Positions 24,816-34,617 of a DNA stretch of 44,852 bases are shown here, one piece after another. A program made the translations under genes and the position numbers. Each line of letters begins with the position of its first letter. The first letter of the stretch is position 1. This stretch comes from Gammaproteobacteria bacterium (lineage in GTDB: Bacteria > Pseudomonadota > Gammaproteobacteria > Pseudomonadales > IMCC2047). The DNA lies in contig JAJFKB010000026.1 in NCBI GenBank assembly GCA_021773395.1, forward strand, positions 1 through 44,852, read 5' to 3'. The notes under the pieces were generated by a model. The model was not told the origin of the DNA. It was given only the letters and a program-made list of their open reading frames with translations, and made no database searches.

Positions 24816-27317
24816 TTAAAAATCAAAATCTTTACTGAACTGGACACCATAGGTGCGTCCAGGCGTATAGGTGCGAAATTGATTACGCGGGTTCTGGTAC
24901 GCAATATCCACATCATCAAAGGCGTTATCAACGAAGGCAACCAGTCGCCAGCTTTCGCTTTCAACACCGATTTTGAAGTTCAGTCGATTAACATCGTCTG
25001 CCTCAAAGCTATTGCCTTCATCTAACCAGCCATCTTTTTTCGCGGTAAACAGTCCGTAGTAGAACATCTGCAGGCCTGTATCGGTGATATCGTGTCGGTA
25101 GGAAGCTTGTAAACTGGCGGTCCAGTCGTAAACCAGCGGCACTTGATTGCCAGAAAGATCCGTCGCCACACCGTTTCTCAAGGCATTAAACTCGGCAAAT
25201 TCTGCATCGAGATAACCCAGCGAAGCATTGATCTCCAGACCATCGATCGGTCGTGAAGCCAGTTCAACCTCAAAACCCCAGGTATCCACATCGGCATTGG
25301 AAGCGCCAATCAGATTCGTTCCAGGCGGCAGGGAAGGATCATCAATCGCTATTACCGTATCGCTGCGCTCATGGTAAAACGCGGCTACGCGTAACGCTGT
25401 GCTACCACCAAACAGATTGATGTTGGTACCCACTTCATAACCGATCGACTCTTCCTCTTCCAGAGGCAGATCTTCGACACGGCCCGCATTTTCATTAAAG
25501 CCACCCGCTTTGAATCCGGTTACTACCTTGGCGTAGAGGGTCAAATCATCGCGGGGCCTAAACGTCACACCGGCCCCCGGTGACCATTGTGAAAAGGTAA
25601 CCGTATCATCGAACACGGCGATCAACTGAGAAGTTGAAGTATCAATGGTGGTGCCATCGGCAAGAAACACCCGATTCAAAGCCAGCACATTACGCAGAAA
25701 CGCATGGCACGCAAAATCACAATTAGTGACCAGCTGTTCGAAATCGATGCTCTTTTCATCGCGCGTATACCGTAAGCTGGCCCAAACATTGAGTCGTTCA
25801 CTTAGGTCGTAATCCGCCTCAATAAACCAGGCAAAGGAATCCAGTTCCTGGTCATTATTGGTATCCGCCAGAAAAGAAGCACCAGATTCACCGGAAAAGC
25901 CATTACCATCGGTTACTATGGGCAGCGGGCTGCCATCTTCAAGCATCGCGCCTTCAATACCGAAGCCTGCACCAATCAGGTTTTGACGGACAACATCCGG
26001 TAGCCCTGCATAGTCCCTTAGGAACACATTAAACGCGTTATCACCCGTGGTGAAATTACCACCAACGATTCCGGGAAAAATCCGTACCAGTTGGTCTGTA
26101 TCGTAAACACGGTCTTCCTGAAAGAAGTTCACTCCAGTCACAAAATTAAAAGGGCCCTCAAAATCGGAAGCAAAGCGCAACTCAACAAACAGGCTATCCT
26201 GTTCGATATCACGCCGATCGGTTTTATCACCCAAAATGGTATGGTCGTTATCGCGCTGGCCTGTCAGGTCAACACTACGGTAACTGACAATACCCGTGTA
26301 AGTGCCCAAGTCGGTCGCGTAATTGCCTTCCAGAATCCAGATATCCTGATCGACTTCCAGAGAATCCTTAAAATCGCGACGGTTATTGCGCAAATCACCT
26401 TCATCCAGCCCGGTTATAGACTCAGTAATATCGACAGGACCCAGCCCCGGAATGGACGCAATGGCAAAGGCCGCTCCACCCGCCTCCGCCGAAGTGATCA
26501 ATGATGCCAAACCACAGGAAGCACATTCTCTATCAGTGTTTTCGTAGGTAAATAGGAGATCCAGCGCTTCGCTTGCCTGCCATTTCAGGCGAATACGCGC
26601 AGCCATATTTTCCTCTGCATCCAGCTCCTGCCTTAACACCGGGTTGTAGTTAAACCCGCTGTCCTGGTCTTCGTAGAGGAATGCCGCACGCAACAACAGG
26701 GTATCCTCAACCAGCGGCGTATTAATCATCCCCTGAATCTCGGTACGCTCTTTATTGGCAGCCTGTATTTGCAGATTGGCCTTTGATTCTAATTCCGGTG
26801 CGGCACTGGTAAAACTAATCGCGCCTGCTGCTGCATTACGCCCATATAAACCACCCTGTGGACCACGTAACACTTCTATGTTCGCCAGATCCATAAAATC
26901 TGGAAGTGCAGAGATCTGACCGCCCACATAAACTCCGTCCCGGTATAGCCCAAATGCAGGTTCGTCTGAACGTAAAGATCGATTTACTCCCCGCAACGTC
27001 ACGTTCGCACTGACCCGATCATCACCCGGCTCGAAAGTCGTGCTGGGAATAATGTCAATCACGTCCATCACATCATTAATACCCGCATCGGAAATGGCAT
27101 CGGCGGAAAGTGACGTCATGGCGATCGGCACATCCTGTAACCGTTCCTCACGTTTTCGCGCGGTTACAACCACTTCCTCTAGTTCATTCGTTCCAGAGGC
27201 TTGTTGTTCCCCGGCTTGTACATCCTTGGCAAAAACATCTTCAAAGGTGGCCAGACTAATCATTAAAACTGAAATAGCTGATACACCCGCTAAATTTTTA
27301 AACTTGATTTTTAGCAT
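24816..27317 (-). CDS. TonB-dependent outer-membrane receptor
   Basis: 833-residue outer-membrane transporter energised by TonB. It has a signal peptide (about 1-30), a TonB-box/plug start LEEVVVTARKREERLQDVPIAMTSLS (about 46-71), a plug domain with NVTLRGVNRS and IEVLRGPQGGLYGRNAAAGAI (about 105-170), and a beta-barrel to a C-terminal Phe (GRTYGVQFSKDFDF). The VVTARKREERLQDVPIA start is typical of the large marine TBDT group that takes up diverse organics and sometimes iron. Six cysteines in the barrel, in pairs (CASC and CDFAC), suggest loop disulfides. It is divergent from a MarR gene, with a palindrome in between. The ligand is unknown. Confidence 0.93.
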   Translation of the reverse strand: MLKIKFKNLAGVSAISVLMISLATFEDVFAKDVQAGEQQASGTNELEEVVVTARKREERLQDVPIAMTSLSADAISDAGINDVMDVIDIIPSTTFEPGDDRVSANVTLRGVNRSLRSDEPAFGLYRDGVYVGGQISALPDFMDLANIEVLRGPQGGLYGRNAAAGAISFTSAAPELESKANLQIQAANKERTEIQGMINTPLVEDTLLLRAAFLYEDQDSGFNYNPVLRQELDAEENMAARIRLKWQASEALDLLFTYENTDRECASCGLASLITSAEAGGAAFAIASIPGLGPVDITESITGLDEGDLRNNRRDFKDSLEVDQDIWILEGNYATDLGTYTGIVSYRSVDLTGQRDNDHTILGDKTDRRDIEQDSLFVELRFASDFEGPFNFVTGVNFFQEDRVYDTDQLVRIFPGIVGGNFTTGDNAFNVFLRDYAGLPDVVRQNLIGAGFGIEGAMLEDGSPLPIVTDGNGFSGESGASFLADTNNDQELDSFAWFIEADYDLSERLNVWASLRYTRDEKSIDFEQLVTNCDFACHAFLRNVLALNRVFLADGTTIDTSTSQLIAVFDDTVTFSQWSPGAGVTFRPRDDLTLYAKVVTGFKAGGFNENAGRVEDLPLEEEESIGYEVGTNINLFGGSTALRVAAFYHERSDTVIAIDDPSLPPGTNLIGASNADVDTWGFEVELASRPIDGLEINASLGYLDAEFAEFNALRNGVATDLSGNQVPLVYDWTASLQASYRHDITDTGLQMFYYGLFTAKKDGWLDEGNSFEADDVNRLNFKIGVESESWRLVAFVDNAFDDVDIAYQNPRNQFRTYTPGRTYGVQFSKDFDF

Positions 27318-27748
27318 AGGTAATTCCTCAAGATTAACTTCCCCTACTTTTTATAATAAGAACTGATAATTATTGTTGTATGTTTGCCTAACATACTACA
27401 GTGTTTTGATAATTACAACAGGATGACTGATCTCCTGGGTGCTTTTTGTGTCAGTTTTTGAGCCAAACAACGAACACCAAACAATAAACACTCTGCCTTC
27501 GGGCAATACCTGGCGTAACATTATTATTGTTCGCATTGCTGGCAGACCTTAACCATTATTGGTCGACAGATCCTTTGCCAGCCGCTAGAAACAAAGGTTT
27601 AACCGATCATGCCCTGACAGTTTCGTTTGACACAGGTGGGGTAAGGGGAACTAAAATGCAGCAGCACAGGATTGCTTAATACTGGACGCCACTCTTATTC
27701 GCAACCTGACACAGACTCGTAACCGGAAGCGCAAATAAGCTAACGATA
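27318..27748. other. Divergent intergenic region, TonB receptor/marR
   Basis: 431 bases without a gene. It contains a perfect 7-5-7 inverted repeat at 27378-27396, and the direct repeat GATAATTA on either side of it (about 27365 and 27411). A TATTATAAA tract just upstream of the receptor start could be a -10 on the minus strand. The half nearer marR shows no clear feature. Confidence 0.5.
27378..27396. promoter_or_regulatory. Operator-like palindrome upstream of the TonB receptor
   Basis: GTATGTT-TGCCT-AACATAC, a perfect 7-base inverted repeat with a 5-base spacer, 61 bases upstream of the receptor ATG. Its size and symmetry suit a dimeric winged-helix regulator, and the divergent MarR gene is the natural candidate, but it lies much closer to the receptor than to marR. 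Confidence 0.5.
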
Positions 27749-28261
27749 ATGACAACAACAAAGAAAAGTTCTGACAAGAATAGCAATGACCAGAAAAAAA
27801 CAGAGATCATGCAGGCGGGTGATCTATCCCGAAACCTGATGTACCACCTGTGGGAAACTTATTCTTCGTTCCTGCGCTTTATGGACGCCCGCTCCGACAC
27901 ACCGATTCATAAACTAAGCCTGACGCAATGGAGAACACTGCACCTGATCTATAACAACCCGGGCTGCTCACAGTCCGCACTGGCCAAGCGAATTGGTATT
28001 ACGCGCGCATCTATGAGTCCGGTTATCAATTTCCTCGAAAAGAAGGGTTTAATTGAGCGCAAACCAGCCGAACGGCGTAACACTTTTGCCCTGTCCATGA
28101 CCGCCACCGGTAAGACCGGGGTACAATCGCTCTATCAGGAAATCGAATTAATGGAAAAGGAGATAGGCGATTCCATTGGGGTGGACAGGCTGACAGAATC
28201 CGTCGATTTACTGGCTGAATTGCGCGCTGCATTTGATGCAGGCTCTGAGGATAACGAGTAA
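27749..28261 (+). CDS. MarR-family transcriptional regulator
   Basis: 170-residue winged-helix regulator. A charged N-terminal tail (about 1-22, Lys/Ser/Asn-rich) precedes a MarR core with SLTQWRTLHLIYNNPGCSQSALAKRIGITRASMSPVINFLEKKGLIERKP as the DNA-binding part (about 75-125), the wing in ERRNTFALSMTATGK, and a C-terminal dimer helix. It is divergent from the TonB receptor and seven bases upstream of a DUF2269 gene, so it likely controls one or both. The effector is unknown. Confidence 0.9.
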   Translation: MTTTKKSSDKNSNDQKKTEIMQAGDLSRNLMYHLWETYSSFLRFMDARSDTPIHKLSLTQWRTLHLIYNNPGCSQSALAKRIGITRASMSPVINFLEKKGLIERKPAERRNTFALSMTATGKTGVQSLYQEIELMEKEIGDSIGVDRLTESVDLLAELRAAFDAGSEDNE

Positions 28262-28267
28262 CCCTCC

Positions 28268-28840
28268 TTGTCTTATTCACTACTGAAGTTTGGCCACCTG
28301 CTCGGCGCCGTCCTGATTGGAGGAGGCCTTATCAGTGTATGGCTTTGTGATCTACGCTCCCGACAAATACACGAATTGAGAGCATTTTCCGAAGCAGTGC
28401 GATATGTAGCTATTTTCTACGATGGCGTCGTCGTTCCCGGGGCCATACTACTGCTCATCTCGGGCAGTTGGCTAATAGTGACTCACTTTGGCGGCTGGGA
28501 ATTTCTAAAAACACCCTGGCTTGCCGGAATGGTTTTTCTTTTCGCTTTTGAATTTATTGAGGGGAATACCATCACCCGACTGTATTTTTTAAAACTGCGG
28601 CGCTTGACAGAAAAGGCGCTGACTGCAGGACAATTTAGTCCTGATCTGAACCAGGCCCGCGGTGAGATGCTTCCTACCTTCACCCATTTTCTAGACCTTC
28701 CTATTCTCTTTCTTATAATTGCGCTCGGGGCGATCAGGCCCGATAGCTGGGCACTGTTTTTCGTCGGCCTGATTGCTGCTGTACTGACAGCCACCGCTTT
28801 CACCATCTGTATTCCGAAGCTTTATCCCTGGGGAAAATAG
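28268..28840 (+). CDS. DUF2269-family membrane protein
   Basis: 190-residue inner-membrane protein with about five helices. It starts straight into a helix, SLLKFGHLLGAVLIGGGLISVW, with the early histidine typical of DUF2269, and later has FEFIEGNTITRLYFLKLRRL and THFLDLPILFLIIALGAIRP. Function is not known. The start is TTG, only six bases after the marR stop; no other start would keep the first helix, so translation is probably coupled to marR. Confidence 0.72.
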   Translation: MSYSLLKFGHLLGAVLIGGGLISVWLCDLRSRQIHELRAFSEAVRYVAIFYDGVVVPGAILLLISGSWLIVTHFGGWEFLKTPWLAGMVFLFAFEFIEGNTITRLYFLKLRRLTEKALTAGQFSPDLNQARGEMLPTFTHFLDLPILFLIIALGAIRPDSWALFFVGLIAAVLTATAFTICIPKLYPWGK

Positions 28841-28863
28841 AAAGGCCGTTGATAAAACCCTGG

Positions 28864-29307
28864 CTAATCGTTCAGTAGCTGAAGACAATGGTAGCTTATG
28901 TAGCCACCGTCATCGGCCAAAGCGATCGCTTTATTGCACAGTTGACTGGCCTGCTGCCTGTCCCCCTGCTGTAAACGCACCCCCGCTAATGCCAAATATA
29001 AACTGGGGTCTCTTGGTGATATACGAATTGCTCGCTCCAACGAGGCGGCAGCCGCACCATATTGTTTCTCCTGTGTTTGCCTGTCTGCTGTTTCTAGCAA
29101 CGCCAGAACAGCTGAACTCTCAGCCCGGACGGCGTCTTTAGCCGGAGGCTGCGCCACACCCGCTGACTCCGGCTCATTGGGCAAGACCATGGGCTCTGAT
29201 GACTCATCAATAGCCCCCTCAATTTCCGGCACTTGAGAGACAGGGGGGCTCGCAGCACAGCCAAACAAAATACTAAGTAACGTTAAAACAACTAATACTC
29301 GACCCAT
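28864..29307 (-). CDS. TPR-repeat lipoprotein
   Basis: 147-residue predicted lipoprotein: a short hydrophobic leader ends in the lipobox LFGC (Cys17), then a Pro/Glu/Ser-rich linker (about 20-65) and about two tetratricopeptide repeats (about 70-147; QYGAAAASLERAIRISPRDPSLYLALAGVRLQQGDRQQA). It follows the PBP1B gene by nine bases on the same strand, and a TPR protein beside mrcB also occurs in pseudomonads as I recall. This suggests an outer-membrane partner or activator for PBP1B, analogous in place but not in sequence to LpoB. That role is inference. Confidence 0.8.
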   Translation of the reverse strand: MGRVLVVLTLLSILFGCAASPPVSQVPEIEGAIDESSEPMVLPNEPESAGVAQPPAKDAVRAESSAVLALLETADRQTQEKQYGAAAASLERAIRISPRDPSLYLALAGVRLQQGDRQQASQLCNKAIALADDGGYISYHCLQLLND

Positions 29308-29316
29308 CGTATTCGC

Positions 29317-31671
29317 CTATTCAAACCAGGATTTAATCCAATCACCCAAACGCCTATTGGTTGCAATGCAGTCACTTTTTTCCGTAGGCTCGGAACCCTT
29401 AATAAAAGGCATATAACGTGCTCCCTGACAATTTTCCGCGCTGAGCGTGCCAGTCACCTCATCAACCCATAGATAGCGGATATCACTCGGCACTGAACCG
29501 GTTAGCGATACAGGTTTAATACGACTCATCAAGCCACCCCATACACTCAGCGCACCCCGGCTACCGGTTAATCCGGTTGGCGTATTATCATCGTTACCTA
29601 GCCAAACTACCGCCAGACGATCGCCGGTAAAGCCAGCAAACCAGCTGTCGCGCAAATCATCTGTGGTTCCGGTTTTACCCGCCACATTCAGGTCGCTCGA
29701 TACATAATTATAAACGGAACGCCCGGTACCTTCGCGCATGGTTTCCTGTAATGCGTAATAAAGCAGGTGAATCGTCGCCGCATCAAACCGCTGCTCAAGC
29801 CGAAGCGGATAGCGGTTCAAGGGATCCCCCTGTGAATTGGTGACATTTCGTATTGCCCTTAACGGCGCATCAAAACCACCCGCTGCAATGGTCTGATACA
29901 TATCCGCCACTTCAATTGGGGCTAAGCCACCCGCGCCCAGCATCACCGAAGGGTAGTTGGGAAGTTGCCGACGCACACCAAGTTGACGAATGGTATTGAG
30001 CACCTTATCCAAACCCAGATCCATCCCAAGCCGCGCGGTCGCCTGGTTATAGGATTGCGCTAGCGCCCGATGCAGAGGCACCATGCCATGACTCTTTTTG
30101 TCTGAATTCTTAGGTGACCAAATCTTGCCCTGCGTATCCGGAATCACTACCGGCTCGTCACTGATTTTAGTCACTAGCGTATACTGTTGTGGATTTTCCA
30201 ATGCTGCCAGATAAACGGCAGGTTTTAACAGCGAACCTACCGGCCTTGCCGCATCCAATGCCCGATTGAATCCAGAGTATCGGGTATCCTGACCACCGAC
30301 CAATGCCAGCACCTCTGCGGTATCAGTACTGGTAACCACCACCGCGCCTTCCAGAGAGCGCATCCGACTGACATCCTGGCGTCGAAATTGATTGATCCGC
30401 TTTACGAGACTGGCTTCCGCCTGGCGCTGCATAACCGGATCCAGACTGGTAAAAATACGGAGCCCCTCGCTAACCAAATCCTCGGCCCGATAATCCCGGC
30501 GCAACTGCCTTTTCACCAGATCCATATAAGCCGGATAGCTCACCTGGGTATAGGCAGACTTATTAATCACGTCCAGAGGTTGACGTTTTGCCCAATTTAT
30601 CTGCTCCGCAGTCGCCACACCCTCTTTGTCCAATATACTAAGCACCAGATCTCGCCTCGCCAGTGCTCTTTCAGGGTGTCGTCTAGGATTATAATAGGAA
30701 GGCCCCTTGACCAGTGATACCAGCAAGGCCGCCTGGTGTAACTTGAGTTCGTTAATCTCCCGCCCAAAATAGTATTGACTGGCCAGACCAAAGCCATGAA
30801 TTGCCCGCTGCCCTGCCTGCCCCAGATAAACCTCATTCAGGTACGCTTCCAGGATCTCCTGCTTCTCATAATGCAGATCCAACAGCACAGCCATCAGTGC
30901 CTCTGTCGCTTTACGTATTAGCGTACGATCACTGGTTAGATAAAAATTTTTCACCAACTGCTGAGTCAATGTACTACCGCCCTGCTGATAGCGTCCAGCC
31001 CGGACATTAGCCCATAGGGCTCGTGAAATCGCTTTCAAAGAAACGCCATGATGGCTATAGAAATCTTTGTCCTCAACAGCCAGCAAAGCAGCCTGAACAA
31101 ATTTTGGTACCTGCTCAATGCGCACCAACGAACGGTCTTCTCCATGAGCCGGGTAAATACCGCCCATCAAAAAAGGCTCAACGCTAACCAGAGATAAGTG
31201 CTGACCATCCTCACCCTTTAGGCTGACTATTTGACGATTATTGAAGGTAACGATCAATCGCCGAGACAGAACAGTCTCATTCCAGAGCTTGAACCCCCGA
31301 CTGAAAAATTGTAGCTGATTGGCGGACTGCCAGAAGCTTCCTGGACGGCTCAGTGCCTGCTGAGACCTATAGCCCAGCAGCTCCAGCTCATAGCGCAGCT
31401 CCTCTATTTCCAGAGGCTTCCCTGGATACAGATCCAGCGCACGAGCATAGACTTTAGCGGGTAAAGACCAACGCTTTCCCTCAAACTTGGCCTTCACCTG
31501 GGCATCAAGGTAAGCCATGAGTATCGCTAGCAATACGAGTCCAGCCAGCAGCAACTTAAGGAGAAAACGCCAAAGTTTAAAACCTTCCCCCTTTATTATT
31601 TTATGCTTGCCTCGAGTTACCTGGTGAGCTTTTGTCGTTGTTTTTTTTGTCTTGGATTTTGGCTTTGCCAT
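29317..31671 (-). CDS. mrcB: Penicillin-binding protein 1B
   Basis: Bifunctional peptidoglycan synthase, inner-membrane anchored, 784 residues. A Lys-rich cytoplasmic tail (1-30) precedes a membrane helix (about 35-56), a UB2H-type domain (about 70-160), a GT51 glycosyltransferase (about 170-345) with catalytic Glu200 in AVEDKDFYSHHG and GGSTLTQQLVKNFYL, and a transpeptidase (about 420-700) with the active serine Ser480 in GSLLKP, SYN in QSYNQAT and KTGTTDD. All catalytic motifs are intact. It is divergent from an APH-like kinase gene. Confidence 0.97.
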   Translation of the reverse strand: MAKPKSKTKKTTTKAHQVTRGKHKIIKGEGFKLWRFLLKLLLAGLVLLAILMAYLDAQVKAKFEGKRWSLPAKVYARALDLYPGKPLEIEELRYELELLGYRSQQALSRPGSFWQSANQLQFFSRGFKLWNETVLSRRLIVTFNNRQIVSLKGEDGQHLSLVSVEPFLMGGIYPAHGEDRSLVRIEQVPKFVQAALLAVEDKDFYSHHGVSLKAISRALWANVRAGRYQQGGSTLTQQLVKNFYLTSDRTLIRKATEALMAVLLDLHYEKQEILEAYLNEVYLGQAGQRAIHGFGLASQYYFGREINELKLHQAALLVSLVKGPSYYNPRRHPERALARRDLVLSILDKEGVATAEQINWAKRQPLDVINKSAYTQVSYPAYMDLVKRQLRRDYRAEDLVSEGLRIFTSLDPVMQRQAEASLVKRINQFRRQDVSRMRSLEGAVVVTSTDTAEVLALVGGQDTRYSGFNRALDAARPVGSLLKPAVYLAALENPQQYTLVTKISDEPVVIPDTQGKIWSPKNSDKKSHGMVPLHRALAQSYNQATARLGMDLGLDKVLNTIRQLGVRRQLPNYPSVMLGAGGLAPIEVADMYQTIAAGGFDAPLRAIRNVTNSQGDPLNRYPLRLEQRFDAATIHLLYYALQETMREGTGRSVYNYVSSDLNVAGKTGTTDDLRDSWFAGFTGDRLAVVWLGNDDNTPTGLTGSRGALSVWGGLMSRIKPVSLTGSVPSDIRYLWVDEVTGTLSAENCQGARYMPFIKGSEPTEKSDCIATNRRLGDWIKSWFE

Positions 31672-31772
31672 TAGTGTTAGAGAGATTGGCCCAATTTAAA
31701 AATGATCGGCAATTATACCCAGCAAATGTTAGACTGCGCACGCAATAATGCGCTTGAAAAGTGGAGAAATAA

Positions 31773-33323
31773 GTGAGCCTGACGCTGTTACAAGCATTAC
31801 AGGATCAAGCCCTTTACCCTCATCCGGCCAATCAATTTGAACTGATCGAAACACATATCTCCTGGGTATTACTCACCGGCAGCTTTGCTTATAAAATTAA
31901 AAAACCGGAAAATTTTGGTTTCCTCGATTTCTCCACCCTGGAAAAGCGTCATCATTACTGCCAGGAAGAGCTGCGTCTCAACCGCCGCTTTGCTCCGAAA
32001 ATATACCTCGAAGTAGTACCTATTTACGGCAGTGAAAAAGCACCCTCCTTTAGGCCAAAAGGAGCGCCCTTTGAATATGCGGTAAAAATGCTACAGTTCC
32101 CACAGGATCAATTACTCGACCAACTGCTGTTATGTGGTAAATTGAGCAACGCTCGAATCGAGGAATTAGCCCACACAGTTGCCACCTTTCATCAGCAGAT
32201 ACCGAGCGCAGAAAAGCAGGAAAAGTATGGTGCCCCCCAACAACTCATTCAGCCGGTTCTGGAGAATTTCAAGCAGATAATCGCCTTTTTGCAGGCACCA
32301 TCCGACATTGCTCAGCTGCGACGTATTGAGCATTGGGTGCAAGATCAGGCAAAGAGGCTGGAGCCGATTTTTGAGCAGCGCAAACAGCAAGGTAATATCA
32401 GGGAATGTCATGGTGATTTACACTTGGGTAACATTACTCTCTTTAAGGACGAGATCACCCTGTTCGACTGTATCGAATTTAATCCAAGCCTGCGCTGGAT
32501 AGACGTAATGAGTGACGTCGCCTTTCTGACTATGGATCTACAAGCCCGTGACGCTCCCTCTCTGGCTAATCACTTTTTAAACGCTTACCTGGAGATTACG
32601 GGCGATTATGAAGGGCTAAAGGTGTTGAATTTCTACCAATGCTACCGCGCGATGGTGCGCGCCAAAGTCGCTTTACTGAGCCTGTCGTCTAAACCAATCA
32701 CCAGCACCCGCTCGAAGGCTATTTTTGACCAATATAACCGTTACATCCAGCTGGCAGAGCGCTACATGATCGCCCCCAAACGCCAACTGCTTTTAATGCA
32801 CGGTTTTTCCGGCACTGGGAAAACTACGGTCAGCACTGAATTGGTCGACCAGCTTGGCGCCATTCGTCTTCGATCGGACGTAGAACGAAAGCGAATATTC
32901 CAGTTTAAGCAACAAAAAGCTTCGGCGATTGATGGCGGGATTTACAGTCATAGCGCCAGCGATCGGACGTTCGACCATTTGGCAGCAACCGCCCATACCA
33001 TCCTCAGGGCGGGCTATCGCGTAATAGTTGACGCGACCTTTTTGCACAAACCCTATAGAGATCGCTTTTTTCAGCTCGCTGAAAACCTGAACATAACAGT
33101 GCAGATCATCTCCTGTGAACTGGCAGATAAGAAGATCCGAAGACGCCTTGAACATCGTCAAGCCATAGGAACCGATCCGTCAGATGCCGATACTGAGGTA
33201 TACGAAGCACAACTCAAAAGTGCAGATCCGCTCAGCGAAGCTGAACTTAACCATACCCATTGCATCAACACCGCACAGAAAGATAAGTTGCAACAGATTA
33301 TAGAAATTTTAAAGAGCCTATAG
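31773..33323 (+). CDS. APH-like kinase fused to P-loop AAA/kinase domain
   Basis: 516-residue two-domain cytoplasmic protein. The N-terminal half (about 30-310) is aminoglycoside-phosphotransferase-like, with the catalytic HGDLHLGNI loop and the FDCIEFNP metal-binding motif. The C-terminal half (about 335-516) is a P-loop ATPase with GFSGTGKT (344-351), IRLRSDVERKRIF and VDATFLHKPYRDRFF, resembling zeta-toxin/gluconate-kinase-type phosphotransferases. Homologues are widespread in proteobacteria with no fixed substrate. The start is GTG with GGAG about eight bases upstream. It need not give drug resistance. Confidence 0.88.
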   Translation: MSLTLLQALQDQALYPHPANQFELIETHISWVLLTGSFAYKIKKPENFGFLDFSTLEKRHHYCQEELRLNRRFAPKIYLEVVPIYGSEKAPSFRPKGAPFEYAVKMLQFPQDQLLDQLLLCGKLSNARIEELAHTVATFHQQIPSAEKQEKYGAPQQLIQPVLENFKQIIAFLQAPSDIAQLRRIEHWVQDQAKRLEPIFEQRKQQGNIRECHGDLHLGNITLFKDEITLFDCIEFNPSLRWIDVMSDVAFLTMDLQARDAPSLANHFLNAYLEITGDYEGLKVLNFYQCYRAMVRAKVALLSLSSKPITSTRSKAIFDQYNRYIQLAERYMIAPKRQLLLMHGFSGTGKTTVSTELVDQLGAIRLRSDVERKRIFQFKQQKASAIDGGIYSHSASDRTFDHLAATAHTILRAGYRVIVDATFLHKPYRDRFFQLAENLNITVQIISCELADKKIRRRLEHRQAIGTDPSDADTEVYEAQLKSADPLSEAELNHTHCINTAQKDKLQQIIEILKSL

Positions 33324-33525
33324 CGTCAGTCACCTCCCGCGATTATGCGCCCCCTAGTGGCAGCCCTACACTTGCAGGCAGCGGAAGGGAATCAAACAAA
33401 TAGTCCTGATACAGCTACTCTGTTTAACGAAGCGACAAACATGGATAAAAGGATTTTGCTAATGATGAGACCCTGCCTCAACTAATTGAAATATTTCTGC
33501 GCGCGACCGCTCAAAATCAATTCAA

Positions 33526-33774
33526 TCAGAGGGTCTCTAAGTGCTTGTGTGAACCATCGCAGAAGGGTGGCGTATCCGATTGTTTGCAACCACAGAAATA
33601 AAGCGTTTCGCTTTTGTTTGCCTTGTATTTGACCGGTTCGAAGTTAGTGTTTTTGTGTGCGCCGTCACAGAAGGGTTGGCTTTTGCTTAAACCACACTGA
33701 CACCAGAAATAAGTCTTATCAGGCTCCACTTCAACCGCAAAAGGTGTTTTAGATGCAACAATTGGGTTTGACAT
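33526..33774 (-). CDS. CDGSH iron-sulfur domain protein
   Basis: 82-residue protein with two CDGSH-type [2Fe-2S] motifs: CQCGLSKSQPFCDGAH (25-40) and CGCKQSDTPPFCDGSH (61-76). Each supplies the usual three Cys and one His. Tandem bacterial mitoNEET-like proteins are thought to serve redox sensing or cluster transfer. It follows the SDR gene by 39 bases on the same strand. Confidence 0.93.
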   Translation of the reverse strand: MSNPIVASKTPFAVEVEPDKTYFWCQCGLSKSQPFCDGAHKNTNFEPVKYKANKSETLYFCGCKQSDTPPFCDGSHKHLETL

Positions 33775-33813
33775 TTTATTCTCTCTTAGAGTGAATGCTT
33801 AGAATTATTCCGA

Positions 33814-34617
33814 TCAGGTTTTCAGTTTTTTCAGCAACGGCTTTAACTGCTTATATTCATAATAGGCTGGAAAATAGCGATATAGAAATTGAGTGAGCTT
33901 GCTGACCTTGGAATGCACGATAAGACGTTTCTTTTTACGGGCACCGTTAAAAATAGCCTCTGCCACGTCATTGGGTGATGCTAGTAATTTGCTTCGCTCT
34001 ACTTCTATCGTTTCGCCATCTCCTGACAGCATGTGCTTGCGCAAATCGGTTTCAGTTTTGCCAGGACAGGCTATCATCACATGCACACCGTCATTTAGCA
34101 GCTCTGCCCGAAGCGAATTGAATAATCCGTGCAACGCGTGTTTACTCGCTGCGTAGCCACTCAGACAAATCATCGGCGAATAACCAAACACACTGCTCAT
34201 GGTGATAATCATTCCCTTTCGCTGTACCAGGGAAGACAGCGCAGCTTTGGTACAATTCAAGGTGCCAAAAAAGTTCACCTCCATGACCCGGCGGATAATG
34301 TCCGTTTTAGTTTCGCTGAATAGGCTGTGGTGTCCAATTCCCGCATTATTAATTAACACGTCTATACCGCCAAAACGCTCCTCAATCTCTCGCACCGCTT
34401 CCTGACAACGCTCTTTATTCACGATATCACAAACAATGCTCATGACCTCAACGCCGGAACGCTCAACCTGGTTCTGCAACGCCATTAACTGCTCCTGATC
34501 GAGATCAATGAGCACTATCCGCGCACCTGCTTTAGCAAAGCGCCAGGATAATGCCCGCCCGATACCGCCAGTGGCGCCTGTAACCACGACTACCTTATAT
34601 TTAAAGTCATATTCCAT
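33814..34617 (-). CDS. Short-chain dehydrogenase/reductase
   Basis: 267-residue classical SDR. It has the cofactor motif TGATGGIG (13-20), NNAG (90-93) and the catalytic Ser142-Tyr155-Lys159 (SSVFGYS...YAASK). Acidic residues after beta-2 (LIDLDQ) favour NAD over NADP. The C-terminal 40 residues are basic and aromatic (KLTQFLYRYFPAYYEYKQLKPLLKKLK) and may touch the membrane, as in lipid-active SDRs. The substrate is unknown. Probably in operon with the CDGSH protein. Confidence 0.9.
   Translation of the reverse strand: MEYDFKYKVVVVTGATGGIGRALSWRFAKAGARIVLIDLDQEQLMALQNQVERSGVEVMSIVCDIVNKERCQEAVREIEERFGGIDVLINNAGIGHHSLFSETKTDIIRRVMEVNFFGTLNCTKAALSSLVQRKGMIITMSSVFGYSPMICLSGYAASKHALHGLFNSLRAELLNDGVHVMIACPGKTETDLRKHMLSGDGETIEVERSKLLASPNDVAEAIFNGARKKKRLIVHSKVSKLTQFLYRYFPAYYEYKQLKPLLKKLKT

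Noticed and set aside
27361-27376. Fur box near GATAATTATTGTT
   Set aside because: Only about four of seven symmetric positions match, so I do not call iron control of the TonB receptor from it.
31773-33323. Aminoglycoside resistance gene
   Set aside because: The APH-like domain is fused to a P-loop kinase and belongs to a widespread chromosomal family with no established resistance role.
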